Positions 1 to 7,901 of a DNA stretch of 64,000 nucleotides are shown piece by piece. The notes under the pieces were generated by a model. The model was not told where the DNA came from. It was given only the letters and a program-made list of their open reading frames with translations, and did no database searches. Source of the stretch: JANMES01 sp038329865 (lineage in GTDB: Bacteria; Planctomycetota; Phycisphaerae; Tepidisphaerales; Tepidisphaeraceae); assembly GCA_038329865.1 (NCBI GenBank), contig JBBQNK010000015.1:27282-91281 (forward strand), in the 5' to 3' direction. How positions within the stretch are numbered: the stretch's first letter is position 1; every line of letters begins with the position of its first letter. Position numbers and translations under genes: made by a program.

Positions 1-1207
1 CATCGCCGGCACGAAGGGCAAGGGCAGCACCGCCGCCATGGTGGCCGCCATGTTGCAGGCGAACGGATATAAAGTCGCCCTATATACCTCGCCGCACCTG
101 GTCGACATCCGCGAGCGGATCACCATTAACGGCGAGATGATCTCCTACGCCGATTTCGCCCGACTGACGAAGCTCGTCGAGCCGTTCCTCGCCCGCATCA
201 AGCCGTCGCCGACGTACTTCGACGTGCTGACCGCCATCGCGTTCAAATACTTTGCCGAGCAGAAGGTGGATATTGCCGTCGTCGAAACCGGACTGGGTGG
301 TCGCCTCGACAGCACCAACGTCATCAAGCCGGAAGTGACTGCGATCACGTCGATCAGCATGGACCACATGGCCCAGTTGGGAAACAATGTGGGCGCGATC
401 GCCGCCGAGAAGGCCGGCATCTTCAAGCACGGCGTGCCTGCCGTCACCGTCATCCAGCACCTTGATGCCGAAGCCGCGCTCAAGAAAGGCGCTGAGAAAG
501 TCGGCGTCACGCTCGACATCATCGGCAAGACGATCGAGTTCAGCTACCGCTTCGAGTCCAGCCGCATGCTCGGGCCGCACAATCGCATCGTGCTGACCAC
601 GCCGAACAGCAAGTTCGAGCATTTGGCCGTGCCGCTGATGGGCGAGCACCAGGCGATCAACTGTGGGCTTGCTTTGGCGGTCATCGACCGACTCAAAGGC
701 CGCGGCTTCGCGATCAATGATTCGCGCGCGATGGAAGGCCTGGCCAAAACGCAAATCCCCGGGCGCATGGAGATGGTCAATCAAACGCCGCGGATCATTG
801 TCGACGGCGCCCACAACGCCGCCAGCCTTGACGCGATCATGAAAGCCATCGGCCAGCACATTCCTTATGACAGCATGGTCGTCATCTTCGGCTGCTGCAG
901 CGATAAAGACGTGCCCGGCATGCTCGAGCGAATCACCAGCGGCGCCGACAAAGTCATCTTCACGCGGGTGGATAACATCCGCTCCGCCAACCCCCACGAG
1001 TTGGCTGCCACCTACACCGAGTTGTACGGCAAGATGGCGCAGGTCGCCCCGACGCTGGATGAGGCCCTTGGCATCGCCGCCCGCGCGGTGACGAAGGAAG
1101 ACCTCATCTGCATCACCGGCAGCTTCTACCTGGTCGGCGAAGCGAAAAAATACTTCACCGCAAAAGCCGCGGCCGCAGCGGCGGCTCTCGAAGGCAAGTC
1201 GGTCTGA
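1..1207 (+). CDS. folC: Bifunctional folylpolyglutamate synthase/dihydrofolate synthase, 5'-truncated by window edge
   Basis: FolC adds glutamate to dihydropteroate or tetrahydrofolate in an ATP-dependent step of cytosolic folate metabolism. The reading frame is open from base 2, and the first visible residues already form the Mur-ligase-type P-loop GTKGKGS. The true start therefore lies upstream of the window, and the internal ATG at 38 is not the start. About 401 residues are visible. They include the central ATPase segment with an ETGLGGRLDSTN signature and the C-terminal ligase segment with DGAHNAAS, both typical of the family. The protein ends in an Ala-rich tail. Little of the N-terminus can be missing, because the P-loop usually lies near residue 50. 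The identification is firm. Confidence 0.93.
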   Translation, partial: IAGTKGKGSTAAMVAAMLQANGYKVALYTSPHLVDIRERITINGEMISYADFARLTKLVEPFLARIKPSPTYFDVLTAIAFKYFAEQKVDIAVVETGLGGRLDSTNVIKPEVTAITSISMDHMAQLGNNVGAIAAEKAGIFKHGVPAVTVIQHLDAEAALKKGAEKVGVTLDIIGKTIEFSYRFESSRMLGPHNRIVLTTPNSKFEHLAVPLMGEHQAINCGLALAVIDRLKGRGFAINDSRAMEGLAKTQIPGRMEMVNQTPRIIVDGAHNAASLDAIMKAIGQHIPYDSMVVIFGCCSDKDVPGMLERITSGADKVIFTRVDNIRSANPHELAATYTELYGKMAQVAPTLDEALGIAARAVTKEDLICITGSFYLVGEAKKYFTAKAAAAAAALEGKSV

Positions 1208-1334
1208 TCTTTTCACAACGGGGCGCCTTTGAAGTTTCCCTGCGCAGAATATGCGCGAGGGATTTCTCATTTTCGACTAATCCGTTGAATTCGCGCCCGC
1301 CACGAAACCAATCTCCAAACGGCGCGTAGTATTG

Positions 1335-1694
1335 ATGATGTTATCGCAGACGTCGCATCACATGAAACGGCGATCCGCTCAAGCCGAGCTCTATCTAAAC
1401 GATGAACTCGTCGGGCTGGTCGAGATGCGCGGCACTGATACCTCCTGGTCGTTCGGCGAATTTAAACCGAACGACGCGTTCGAAAAATACGCACAATTTT
1501 TCGGTGTCTGGTCCCTGCTCGTCCACGAAGAAACCGACGGCCGCCTGCACGAAGCAACCTCCGCGGAATTGCGCGAGGCCGAGAATGCCATTGACCGCCT
1601 GAAGGCCCGCCTGCATTTCATCAAGACCGACGAGTGGCAACGCGCCGCCCAGATCAATATTGATGGAACGATGATCGAGTGGAAGCAGTATTGA
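1335..1694 (+). CDS. Hypothetical protein, 119 aa
   Basis: I do not recognise this small soluble protein. It has no signal peptide or membrane segment. The N-terminal half reads like a beta-rich fold (ELYLNDELVGLVEMRG, then SWSFGEF). The C-terminal half is a charged amphipathic helix (residues about 75-100, rich in E, A, R and K). The start is uncertain: consecutive TTG-ATG-ATG codons lie at 1332-1340, and a further ATG (MKRRSAQ) is about ten codons inside. It is convergent with the oxidoreductase at 1772, with a short palindrome between the two stops. The composition and the absence of a better frame support a real gene. Confidence 0.6.
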   Translation: MMLSQTSHHMKRRSAQAELYLNDELVGLVEMRGTDTSWSFGEFKPNDAFEKYAQFFGVWSLLVHEETDGRLHEATSAELREAENAIDRLKARLHFIKTDEWQRAAQINIDGTMIEWKQY

Positions 1695-1740
1695 AGGGTC
1701 CTGAAGAATCACTCCCACGGAAAATTGCTCGGTTCTGTTC

Positions 1741-1764
1741 CTCTCCCGGTATTCCGGGAGAGGG
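1741..1764. repeat. Short palindrome, family A (CTCTCCCGG arms)
   Basis: Perfect inverted repeat with arms CTCTCCCGG and CCGGGAGAG around a 4-nt loop (TATT), in the gap between two convergent stop codons. The same arm sequence recurs at 17699, 30125 and 32845, so it is a dispersed element and not only a terminator. There is no T-run behind it. Confidence 0.85.
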
Positions 1765-1771
1765 AGTAAAC

Positions 1772-2779
1772 TTAAAGCATTTTCGCAGGCATGCGCGCGA
1801 CGATTTCCGTCGCCAGCGCCACTGCCGCCAGGCCGTCGTCGGCACTGACTTCCGGCGGTGTCTTGGTCTTCACGGCATGTAGGAATGCATCCAGCTCCGC
1901 ACGCAGCGGCTCGACGTCGTCGGGCTTTAATTCTTCAATATTGACGAGTTCCGTGTAATTCACCTGCGAGAGGTCTTCGATCTCGCCGGACCGGATTTTC
2001 GCCATGGTTTCGCGGAGCGCACTGACGTTGCCGCTCTTCCGCGCGACAATTCCGTACCGCTTTTGATAATCGAGAGACACGTACGCGTCCGGCGAGAAGG
2101 CCCGTAGCTTGCGTTCGGTTTTGAGCGCCAACCGCGACGCGGTGAAATTCGCCACGCAGCCGTTCTCGAATCTTACGCGGGCGTTGCAGACGTCCTCGAC
2201 TTCGCCGATCACGCTCACGCCGACGGAATCTACCTGCACGGGCTTGGATCGCGCGAGCTTGAGGACGATGTCGATGTCGTGAATCATCATGTCGAGCACC
2301 ACGCCGACGTCGACCGATCGGAACGTCATCGGGCTGACGCGGATGACTTCGATGAAGCCGGGGCGAATGTCGAATTTGTTCATCGCGCGGATGATCGGGT
2401 TGAATCGCTCGATGTGGCCGACCTGCACGGTCGTGCCGGTCTCGCGTGCCAGCGCCGCGATGCGCGTCGCCTCGGCCACGTCCTTCGCCATCGGCTTTTC
2501 TATCAGGCAAGCTACGCCGGCGCGGATGAACGCGCCCGACAGCGATTCGTGCGTGACAGTTGGCGTTGCGATGGTCACTGCTTTGACGTGCGGGATCATC
2601 TCAGACACGTCGGCGAACGCCTTGCACGAAAATTGCTCGGCTACTTCCTGGGCGGCTTCCAGGTTGGCGTCGTACACGCCGACGAGTTTCGCGCCGGGGA
2701 TTTGGCTGTAAACGCGGGCATGCAATCGACCCATGCGACCGCACCCGACCACGCCCACTGGGATTTGCTCTGAAGTCAT
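1772..2779 (-). CDS. Gfo/Idh/MocA family NAD(P)-dependent oxidoreductase
   Basis: Cytosolic NAD(P)-dependent dehydrogenase of 335 residues, acting on a sugar or sugar-like substrate. Residues about 6-35 form a Rossmann fingerprint (GVVGCGRMGRLHARV). The family EKPMAKD motif with its catalytic Lys follows near residue 95. A large C-terminal alpha/beta domain ends with the usual ELDAFLHAV helix. The ATG at 2779 is chosen because it is immediately followed by the Rossmann strand. The longer frame (to 2878) runs back into the palindrome at 2845-2912. The substrate is not evident. Proximity to lpxA and lpxC-fabZ raises the possibility of a UDP-GlcNAc 3-oxidase role (GnnA type) in lipid A, but four genes intervene. 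Confidence 0.88.
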   Translation of the reverse strand: MTSEQIPVGVVGCGRMGRLHARVYSQIPGAKLVGVYDANLEAAQEVAEQFSCKAFADVSEMIPHVKAVTIATPTVTHESLSGAFIRAGVACLIEKPMAKDVAEATRIAALARETGTTVQVGHIERFNPIIRAMNKFDIRPGFIEVIRVSPMTFRSVDVGVVLDMMIHDIDIVLKLARSKPVQVDSVGVSVIGEVEDVCNARVRFENGCVANFTASRLALKTERKLRAFSPDAYVSLDYQKRYGIVARKSGNVSALRETMAKIRSGEIEDLSQVNYTELVNIEELKPDDVEPLRAELDAFLHAVKTKTPPEVSADDGLAAVALATEIVARMPAKML

Positions 2780-2844
2780 GGGCCGCATTCTCGGAGATGC
2801 GCGCTGGGAATCAAGGCGTGAGAAGGGAAGATTCTCGATGAGGG

Positions 2845-2912
2845 AACGTGCGAAACGGCAAGCCGTGAGCCGACTCAACTGTCGCGGCTAACGGCTTGCC
2901 GTTTCGCAACGT
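2845..2912. repeat. Long inverted repeat, family G
   Basis: Arms of about 22 nt (core GCGAAACGGCAAGCCGT and its complement) enclose a loop of about 24 nt. It lies between the start of the oxidoreductase and the stop of the pseudopilin. A core resembling the right arm of element H (25991) is visible (GAAACGGCRAGC). It is not a simple terminator because no T-tract follows. Confidence 0.8.
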
Positions 2913-2923
2913 TCATCGGCGTT

Positions 2924-3751
2924 TCACTTCACCGGAACGAACGCCGTGTACACCGCGATGTCTTGCGCCGGGCCGTCGAACCCTTTGCTCGCGTCAGTCG
3001 GGTCGGCGTAGCCTCTGCCGACGATGTACGCATTCGCGCCGCTCAAGTCTTCGACAGCGGATTGCATGTCCCACCCTGGCACGAGCTGCCAGGTGTTGGT
3101 TGATGCGTCCTGCAGATTTCCCACCCGATAGATGCGGCCCACGCTCCCGGCGGCCGGGCCGGCGATCAGGACGAAAGCGCCGGGAGCCACCCGCGCCTGT
3201 GCATGAGAAAGATCGTCGTTCTCGAACGTGACCAAGTCCGGCCCGGTCGTGCCGCCGTCCTGCAAAGTCACGGTCACGCCGGCAGGGTCGAGCGTCGCGC
3301 CCGATCCCGTAATGTCATCCGGATTCATCGGAATATCCACGCCCGCCTGGTACAGCGACCGATTCCGATCTCGCACGACAAACACAAATACCTGCGCCGT
3401 CGGCTCAGCACCATTTCGCCGGTAAAGCGGAACCCACGCGAACCGCGCATCAGTATTGGAAATGAGATTGCCGTAAACCTTCTGCCGCAGCGCCCCGGTT
3501 AGCGGCACGATGCTGCCGTCCGTTGATGGAACGATTTCACTGGCGAACGTTTTGCTCAAGATCGAAACCGCCGAAGTCCCAACCGCGGCGGCGGTGGTTT
3601 CGTCGACGTTCGATCGCGTCTGGCTGATCGCGACCGGAAAAATCGCCGCCGTCATGATCATGCCGATGCCCAGGATCACGACAGCGAACATCACCTCGAC
3701 GAGCGTAAACCCGGGGCAAAACTGCGGAGGATGGCGCTTTAAAATTCGCAT
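2924..3751 (-). CDS. Type IV pilin / type II secretion pseudopilin-like protein
   Basis: A 275-residue protein with a class III signal peptide: a basic leader (RILKRH) and a prepilin peptidase site PG-FTLVE, with cleavage after Gly14 and the conserved Glu at +5. A hydrophobic helix follows (residues about 17-40, VMFAVVILGIGMIMTAAIF). The remainder is a beta-rich extracytoplasmic domain that I cannot assign. The ATG at 3751 gives the short basic leader expected of the family. Related proteins build type II secretion or type IV pilus-like filaments in the inner membrane. No secretion ATPase or prepilin peptidase gene is in the window, so it must use machinery encoded elsewhere. Confidence 0.85.
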   Translation of the reverse strand: MRILKRHPPQFCPGFTLVEVMFAVVILGIGMIMTAAIFPVAISQTRSNVDETTAAAVGTSAVSILSKTFASEIVPSTDGSIVPLTGALRQKVYGNLISNTDARFAWVPLYRRNGAEPTAQVFVFVVRDRNRSLYQAGVDIPMNPDDITGSGATLDPAGVTVTLQDGGTTGPDLVTFENDDLSHAQARVAPGAFVLIAGPAAGSVGRIYRVGNLQDASTNTWQLVPGWDMQSAVEDLSGANAYIVGRGYADPTDASKGFDGPAQDIAVYTAFVPVK

Positions 3752-3782
3752 TCGATCGCTCGGATTCCCCCTCAAAAAGCCT

Positions 3783-3847
3783 ACGAAAACGCAAGCGACT
3801 TGACGGCGTTCGGAACGCGTGCGAGATCGCATGCGCCTTCGCGGAAG
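3783..3847. repeat. Degenerate inverted repeat, family E
   Basis: Imperfect palindrome with arms resembling those at 27816 and 60025 (cgcaagcgac on one side, gcgccttcgcgg on the other). It lies between the pseudopilin start and the ferritin-like stop. Mismatches suggest an old copy. Confidence 0.55.
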
Positions 3848-3851
3848 AAGG

Positions 3852-4562
3852 TTACACAACAATGAACGGCGACACCGCCGCCAGTACTTCGTCGGGCGTG
3901 AGGGGCTCATCAATGCCTGCCTTGCTGAGCGCCGTCGATCCGCTTCCCGCCAATGGCGCGGTGGGGATCGAAAGGTGGAACAGCTTGTCCAGCGTCGCGG
4001 CGATCGCGGCGGTGTGACGCGCCTCGGTGCCTTCGATCGCACCAGCAATTGCCAGGTACGGCGAGTTGATGGACAGCAGCGGAATCGCCCCGAGATAAGC
4101 CGCCACGCCGGTCTTCTCGGCGGTGTAGACGAGATTCAACACGGCCTGGCGGTTGAGTGAGTTGATCTGAAAATCGTACTTGAACGGCGAGATCACTTTT
4201 GCGCCCAGCGCCGTGAGTGCGCCGCGCAGGAAGTCGCGGTGCTCGATCTCGACTTTCCCGAACGTGGCGAGGTACTGCACGTCATCGGAACTGGCTTTGA
4301 CGTGCAGGCCCTTGATGCCGCGCGCCTTGTCGCCCTTGGTGAGCCGGGCCAGCGCCTGAATGTATAGGTCCGCCTCGAGATCTTCCAAGGCCAGCGCGTA
4401 GTTGAGTACTTTCACATCGCCGGTTCCGGGAATGTCTGCGAAAGTCAGTGCCGGTGTGACGGCGAAAGCGGCACCGGGCTGGGCGAGCATTACAGCGGTT
4501 GCGACAGCGGCCGTGGCGATAAAGCCGCGGCGGGTGGAGATATTTTCAATGAGGTCGTTCAT
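3852..4562 (-). CDS. Tat-exported ferritin-like protein (second of tandem pair)
   Basis: A 236-residue protein with an N-terminal twin-arginine signal (STRRGFIATAA, hydrophobic stretch, cleavage near GAAFA). A ferritin-like four-helix domain follows, of the Ferritin_2/DUF4439 kind seen in exported bacterial proteins. Helices carry spaced Glu and His pairs (YALALEDLEADLYIQAL; VEIEHRDFLRGAL; EGTEARHTAAI) consistent with a metal site. The ATG at 4562 is preceded by an AGAGGAAAG ribosome site. It lies 56 bp behind a paralogue with the same helix signatures, so the pair looks like a tandem duplication in one transcription unit. Function is unproven. Iron or peroxide handling in the periplasm is the family-based guess. 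Confidence 0.82.
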   Translation of the reverse strand: MNDLIENISTRRGFIATAAVATAVMLAQPGAAFAVTPALTFADIPGTGDVKVLNYALALEDLEADLYIQALARLTKGDKARGIKGLHVKASSDDVQYLATFGKVEIEHRDFLRGALTALGAKVISPFKYDFQINSLNRQAVLNLVYTAEKTGVAAYLGAIPLLSINSPYLAIAGAIEGTEARHTAAIAATLDKLFHLSIPTAPLAGSGSTALSKAGIDEPLTPDEVLAAVSPFIVV

Positions 4563-4618
4563 GATTCTTTCCTCTCGAAGGAGTTTTGTTGAATGACAGA
4601 TCCGTTGCGGCAATTCGC

Positions 4619-5452
4619 CTACCCGAAGTAGACCGAAGCCGCCGACAGAACTTGCGACGGCGTGAGGAAATACTCGAAGGTATTTCGGCTCGGGTAAGTC
4701 GTGACGACTTTCATATCGCCCGGCCGCGGATCGGGCCCGATTCGGGTATCAAAGACGTACCGGAGTGCCGCCGAGTGACGGGCCTCGGTCGAGTAGATCC
4801 CGCCGGCCACCTGCGCGTAGGCGAGTTGATCGCCGAGGTACGGCAACGCGCCGAGGTACGCCCGCACGCCGGTCTCTTCCAGCGGAAGAATTTCACCGAG
4901 GATGTAGCTGATGCCCGGCGACGGATGGCCCGCCCGGATGAAGTGATACCCGCCCGGGTTCGCCTTGGTCGGCGTAGCGCCGGCGGCGGTGATGGCGGCG
5001 ATCAGGAAATCGCGATGTGCCGCTTCCACGAACGCGAACTGCGCCAGGTAAAGAAACCCGACATCGCCCGCAGTTTTGTCAAAGCCGAAGCCCGGCTTCA
5101 CGCCGTTCTTGTAGCTATCGACGGTGGCGTCGAGCGGCGTATCGAGCGGCCGGCGCGAGGCGATGTTCAGCGCCTGGCGATACAAATCGGCTTCGAGAAA
5201 TTCCAGCGTGAGCGCGTAGTTCAAAACGATTTCCAGCGAACTCGCGCCCGGAATCCCCGGGAACGCGGCCTGCACCTGCGTCAGCGTCGGGCCCGAGGGT
5301 GCGATCGACGGCGTGGCACCCATTGCCTTGCTGGCGGATTTAAAATTGCCGGACACGATCTTTGCCGCAGCGATTCCCAACCCTGCAGCGGACATCCGCT
5401 TCAGGAAAAGTCGCCGACTGGAGGGACTCGAACGAATTTCGTCGATGTGCAT
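4619..5452 (-). CDS. Tat-exported ferritin-like protein (first of tandem pair)
   Basis: A 277-residue paralogue of the gene just downstream. The N-terminus has a textbook Tat motif (SSRRLFLKRMSAAGLG). The ferritin-like helices repeat the same signatures as its neighbour (YALTLEFLEADLYRQAL; FVEAAHRDFLIAA; YSTEARHSAALRY). The ATG at 5452 follows a strong GGAGGAG ribosome site, and earlier in-frame codons have none. Both proteins keep the Glu-x-x-His and Glu-x-Arg-His spacing. Tat export suggests folding with cofactor in the cytoplasm before export. There is no partner gene nearby other than the pseudopilin. Confidence 0.83.
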   Translation of the reverse strand: MHIDEIRSSPSSRRLFLKRMSAAGLGIAAAKIVSGNFKSASKAMGATPSIAPSGPTLTQVQAAFPGIPGASSLEIVLNYALTLEFLEADLYRQALNIASRRPLDTPLDATVDSYKNGVKPGFGFDKTAGDVGFLYLAQFAFVEAAHRDFLIAAITAAGATPTKANPGGYHFIRAGHPSPGISYILGEILPLEETGVRAYLGALPYLGDQLAYAQVAGGIYSTEARHSAALRYVFDTRIGPDPRPGDMKVVTTYPSRNTFEYFLTPSQVLSAASVYFG

Positions 5453-5665
5453 GTTTCGCTCCTCCGGGCCGACCGAACGCAAATCAGCCCGAAAAGAAAG
5501 ATGAAATGAAGCCGCCGCTCACGCGACGATCTGCAGGGCATACGCAGACGATGTTCAATTGGATTTACGATTCAGCAGGATCAGGTGATCCCTTATGAAA
5601 TGGCTGGAAATGAATGGGAGCGGAAAAGTTATACCGGCGGGTGTGCTGTCGATCAGTAAATCGGA

Positions 5666-6466
5666 TTATTTACCGCGAGTGCTTTCGAGGAATCGACCGT
5701 GCTTGCCTTGATCGCGGCGGCGGAGGAATTCGATCAGGAATTTCACGTGACGGTTAATGCCGTTCTGCGTTTCAAATTCCGCGACGGCGACGGCGAACGG
5801 TTTTTCGCGGCGGAAGAGCTTTTTGTACGCCTCTTCCAACGCGTCGATGTCATCGGGAAGAAATCCGTTGCGGGCCAGGCCAACGGCATTCAGGCCGCGG
5901 ACGAGGTCGTGGCCGTCGGTCTTGCAGAACGGCGGGGCGTCGTGGGTGATTCGGCTGTAAGCACCGATGTACGCGTAATCACCCACCGTGCAAAAGTGGT
6001 GGATGCCGACACAGCCGGCGAGGTTGACGGTGTCGCCGACGATCGCATGCCCGGCGATCATCACGTTATTCGCGAAGATGCAGTTGTTGCCGATCTGCGC
6101 GTCGTGGCCGATGTGGGTGTTGACCATGAACAGGCTGTTGCTGCCGATGCGGGTGACGCCGCCGCCTTTTTCTGTACCGAGGTGAGCGGTAAACGCCTCG
6201 CGGCAGAGGTTGGCGTTGCCCATTTCCAGTCGCGTAGGCGAACCCTTGAACTTTTTATCCTGCGGCGGCGCGCCCAGCACCACATTGGGGAAGAAATGAT
6301 TCTCTTCGCCAACCGTCGTCAGTCCCATGATCGTCACGTTATTGTGCAGCACGCAGCGCGCACCGATTTTCACGTCCGGCCCGATGACGCAGAACGGCCC
6401 GATTTCCACATCCTCCCCGATGGATGCGGCAGGATCGATCACAGCTAGGGGTGAAATCTTCGCCAT
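5666..6466 (-). CDS. lpxA: Acyl-ACP--UDP-N-acetylglucosamine O-acyltransferase
   Basis: LpxA transfers an R-3-hydroxyacyl chain from ACP to UDP-GlcNAc, the first step of lipid A synthesis, in the cytosol as a trimer. The 266-residue protein shows the left-handed beta-helix hexapeptide pattern from the start (IDPAASIGEDVEIGPFCVIG and onwards) and the active-site region with conserved His (VNTHIGHDAQIG). The C-terminal helical domain contains the GLNAVGLARNGF signature. It starts 4 bp after the lpxC-fabZ stop, so the two are cotranscribed and probably translationally coupled. Confidence 0.95.
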   Translation of the reverse strand: MAKISPLAVIDPAASIGEDVEIGPFCVIGPDVKIGARCVLHNNVTIMGLTTVGEENHFFPNVVLGAPPQDKKFKGSPTRLEMGNANLCREAFTAHLGTEKGGGVTRIGSNSLFMVNTHIGHDAQIGNNCIFANNVMIAGHAIVGDTVNLAGCVGIHHFCTVGDYAYIGAYSRITHDAPPFCKTDGHDLVRGLNAVGLARNGFLPDDIDALEEAYKKLFRREKPFAVAVAEFETQNGINRHVKFLIEFLRRRDQGKHGRFLESTRGK

Positions 6467-6470
6467 TGAA

Positions 6471-7787
6471 TTACACAGGCTCCGCATCGACCAACATGAA
6501 TTTGATGTCGGCCTCACAGGCCAGTTTGTCTTGGACGAACGCCTTGCACCGCACGTGGCCGGTTCTGCTCTTCACGCGGACGGTAACTGCTTCGAGAATT
6601 AGCTGATCCCCGGGCGTAACCGGATGGCGCATCTTAACCTTATCCATACTCAAAAGAACAGCAAGCTTACCCGTATGCTCGAGCTTCTGGCTCAAAAGTA
6701 AGCCGCCGAGCTGAGCGAGTGCCTCGACGATTAGCACGCCCGGCATGATCGGCGTGCCGGGGTAGTGGCCCTGGAAAAAGATGTCGTTAAACGTGACGTT
6801 CTTAATGCCCACCGCGCGGTGATCGCCGTCAATTTCCAGCACGCGATCGACCAGCAGCATCGGGTAGCGGTGCGGGAGGATGCGCTGAATCTTGCGGATG
6901 TCGAGCGCGGCCTCGCGCGTGAACGCCAGCTCGCGCGACGTGTGCATCTGCTGCTCGAGCAATCGCTTCGCGAGCATGTGATTGAGCACGTGGCCGGACT
7001 TGTGCGCGATGATCCGCCCGTAGACCGGCCGGCCGACGAGGTAAAGATCGCCGATCAAGTCGAGCACCTTGTGGCGGGCACATTCGTCGGCGAATCGGAA
7101 GGCGTTATCCACCGGCCCGCCGGGGCCGATCACGAGGAAATCGTGAGGCGTGAGGTGCTTGCCTACGCCGCGCGCCTGGATCGCGTCCATCTCGCTTTCG
7201 AAAATGAAACTGCGGGCCGTCGCGATCGTATGAAGGAAATCGTCTTCGCCGAGGTGGAAGCTGAAGGTCTGGCGGCCCAGCGGGGCGGGGCCCTCGAAAT
7301 TGTAGATGACTTCCAGCCGATCGGTCGGCCCCGGGAGGGCGGCAATCGACGCGTCGTCGCGCGTGAGCTGGATCGGGCGTTTGATGATCAGCGGCTTCTG
7401 GTCGACGGCCTGCTCGACCGTGCCGGCCTCCACCAGCGCGTCCACGAACGGCCCGCTCGACCCGTCGCCGCCGGGCAGTTCGCCCGTCGGCCCGCCGATG
7501 ACTCGGACGGCGGCGTTGTTGATTCCCAGCCCGGCGAGGGCGGCCATGCAGTGTTCGATCGTCTCGACGCGGAGCGTGCCGTTCCGCAGACAGGTGTGCC
7601 GCGGGCGCTCGAGCATGTTTTCGACCAGGGCGGGGATGGTGGCGGTTTTGCCGTCGTATTCGCGGATGAACGTGATTCCGCTATCCGGCTGGCTGGGAAC
7701 GAAAACGACCGTCGTCTCTTCGCCGGTGAATAAACCCGGGCCTTTGACGGTGACTTCGCGCGAGATGGTTCGTTGTTTCAGTTCCAC
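6471..7787 (-). CDS. lpxC-fabZ: Bifunctional UDP-3-O-acyl-GlcNAc deacetylase / 3-hydroxyacyl-ACP dehydratase
   Basis: A 438-residue fusion. Residues 1 to about 285 are LpxC, the zinc-dependent committed step of lipid A synthesis: ETIEHCMAAL carries the first zinc His, HKVLD the second His and Asp, and KSGHVLNH the catalytic His. Residues about 290-438 are FabZ, the fatty acid elongation dehydratase: LPHRYPMLLVDR carries the catalytic His and GVLIVEALAQLGG the catalytic Glu. The fusion is known from Planctomycetes, Bacteroidetes and Chlorobi. It couples the choice of hydroxyacyl-ACP fate to lipid A. lpxA follows at once. No residue of either active site appears lost. Confidence 0.96.
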   Translation of the reverse strand: MELKQRTISREVTVKGPGLFTGEETTVVFVPSQPDSGITFIREYDGKTATIPALVENMLERPRHTCLRNGTLRVETIEHCMAALAGLGINNAAVRVIGGPTGELPGGDGSSGPFVDALVEAGTVEQAVDQKPLIIKRPIQLTRDDASIAALPGPTDRLEVIYNFEGPAPLGRQTFSFHLGEDDFLHTIATARSFIFESEMDAIQARGVGKHLTPHDFLVIGPGGPVDNAFRFADECARHKVLDLIGDLYLVGRPVYGRIIAHKSGHVLNHMLAKRLLEQQMHTSRELAFTREAALDIRKIQRILPHRYPMLLVDRVLEIDGDHRAVGIKNVTFNDIFFQGHYPGTPIMPGVLIVEALAQLGGLLLSQKLEHTGKLAVLLSMDKVKMRHPVTPGDQLILEAVTVRVKSRTGHVRCKAFVQDKLACEADIKFMLVDAEPV

Positions 7788-7901
7788 GATTGAAAAGGCA
7801 TTATAGGGAGAGTTCGGTAAACGAAAAGACGCCGCAGTGACAGAGCAGGCCCTGCCGTGGAAATCGCCCGATAAGTTGCGACGATTCCCGCGAATTTAAC
7901 G

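Noticed and set aside
80..1270. Long minus-strand open frame opposite folC (and similar long frames opposite the ferritin-like, phosphatase, CtpA, Wza-like, TPR, Wzc-like, glmS and zwf genes)
   Set aside because: All are codon-phase shadows in GC-rich DNA: they lack domain signatures, are rich in Arg/Ala/Gly/Asp/His, and lie opposite genes with clear families.
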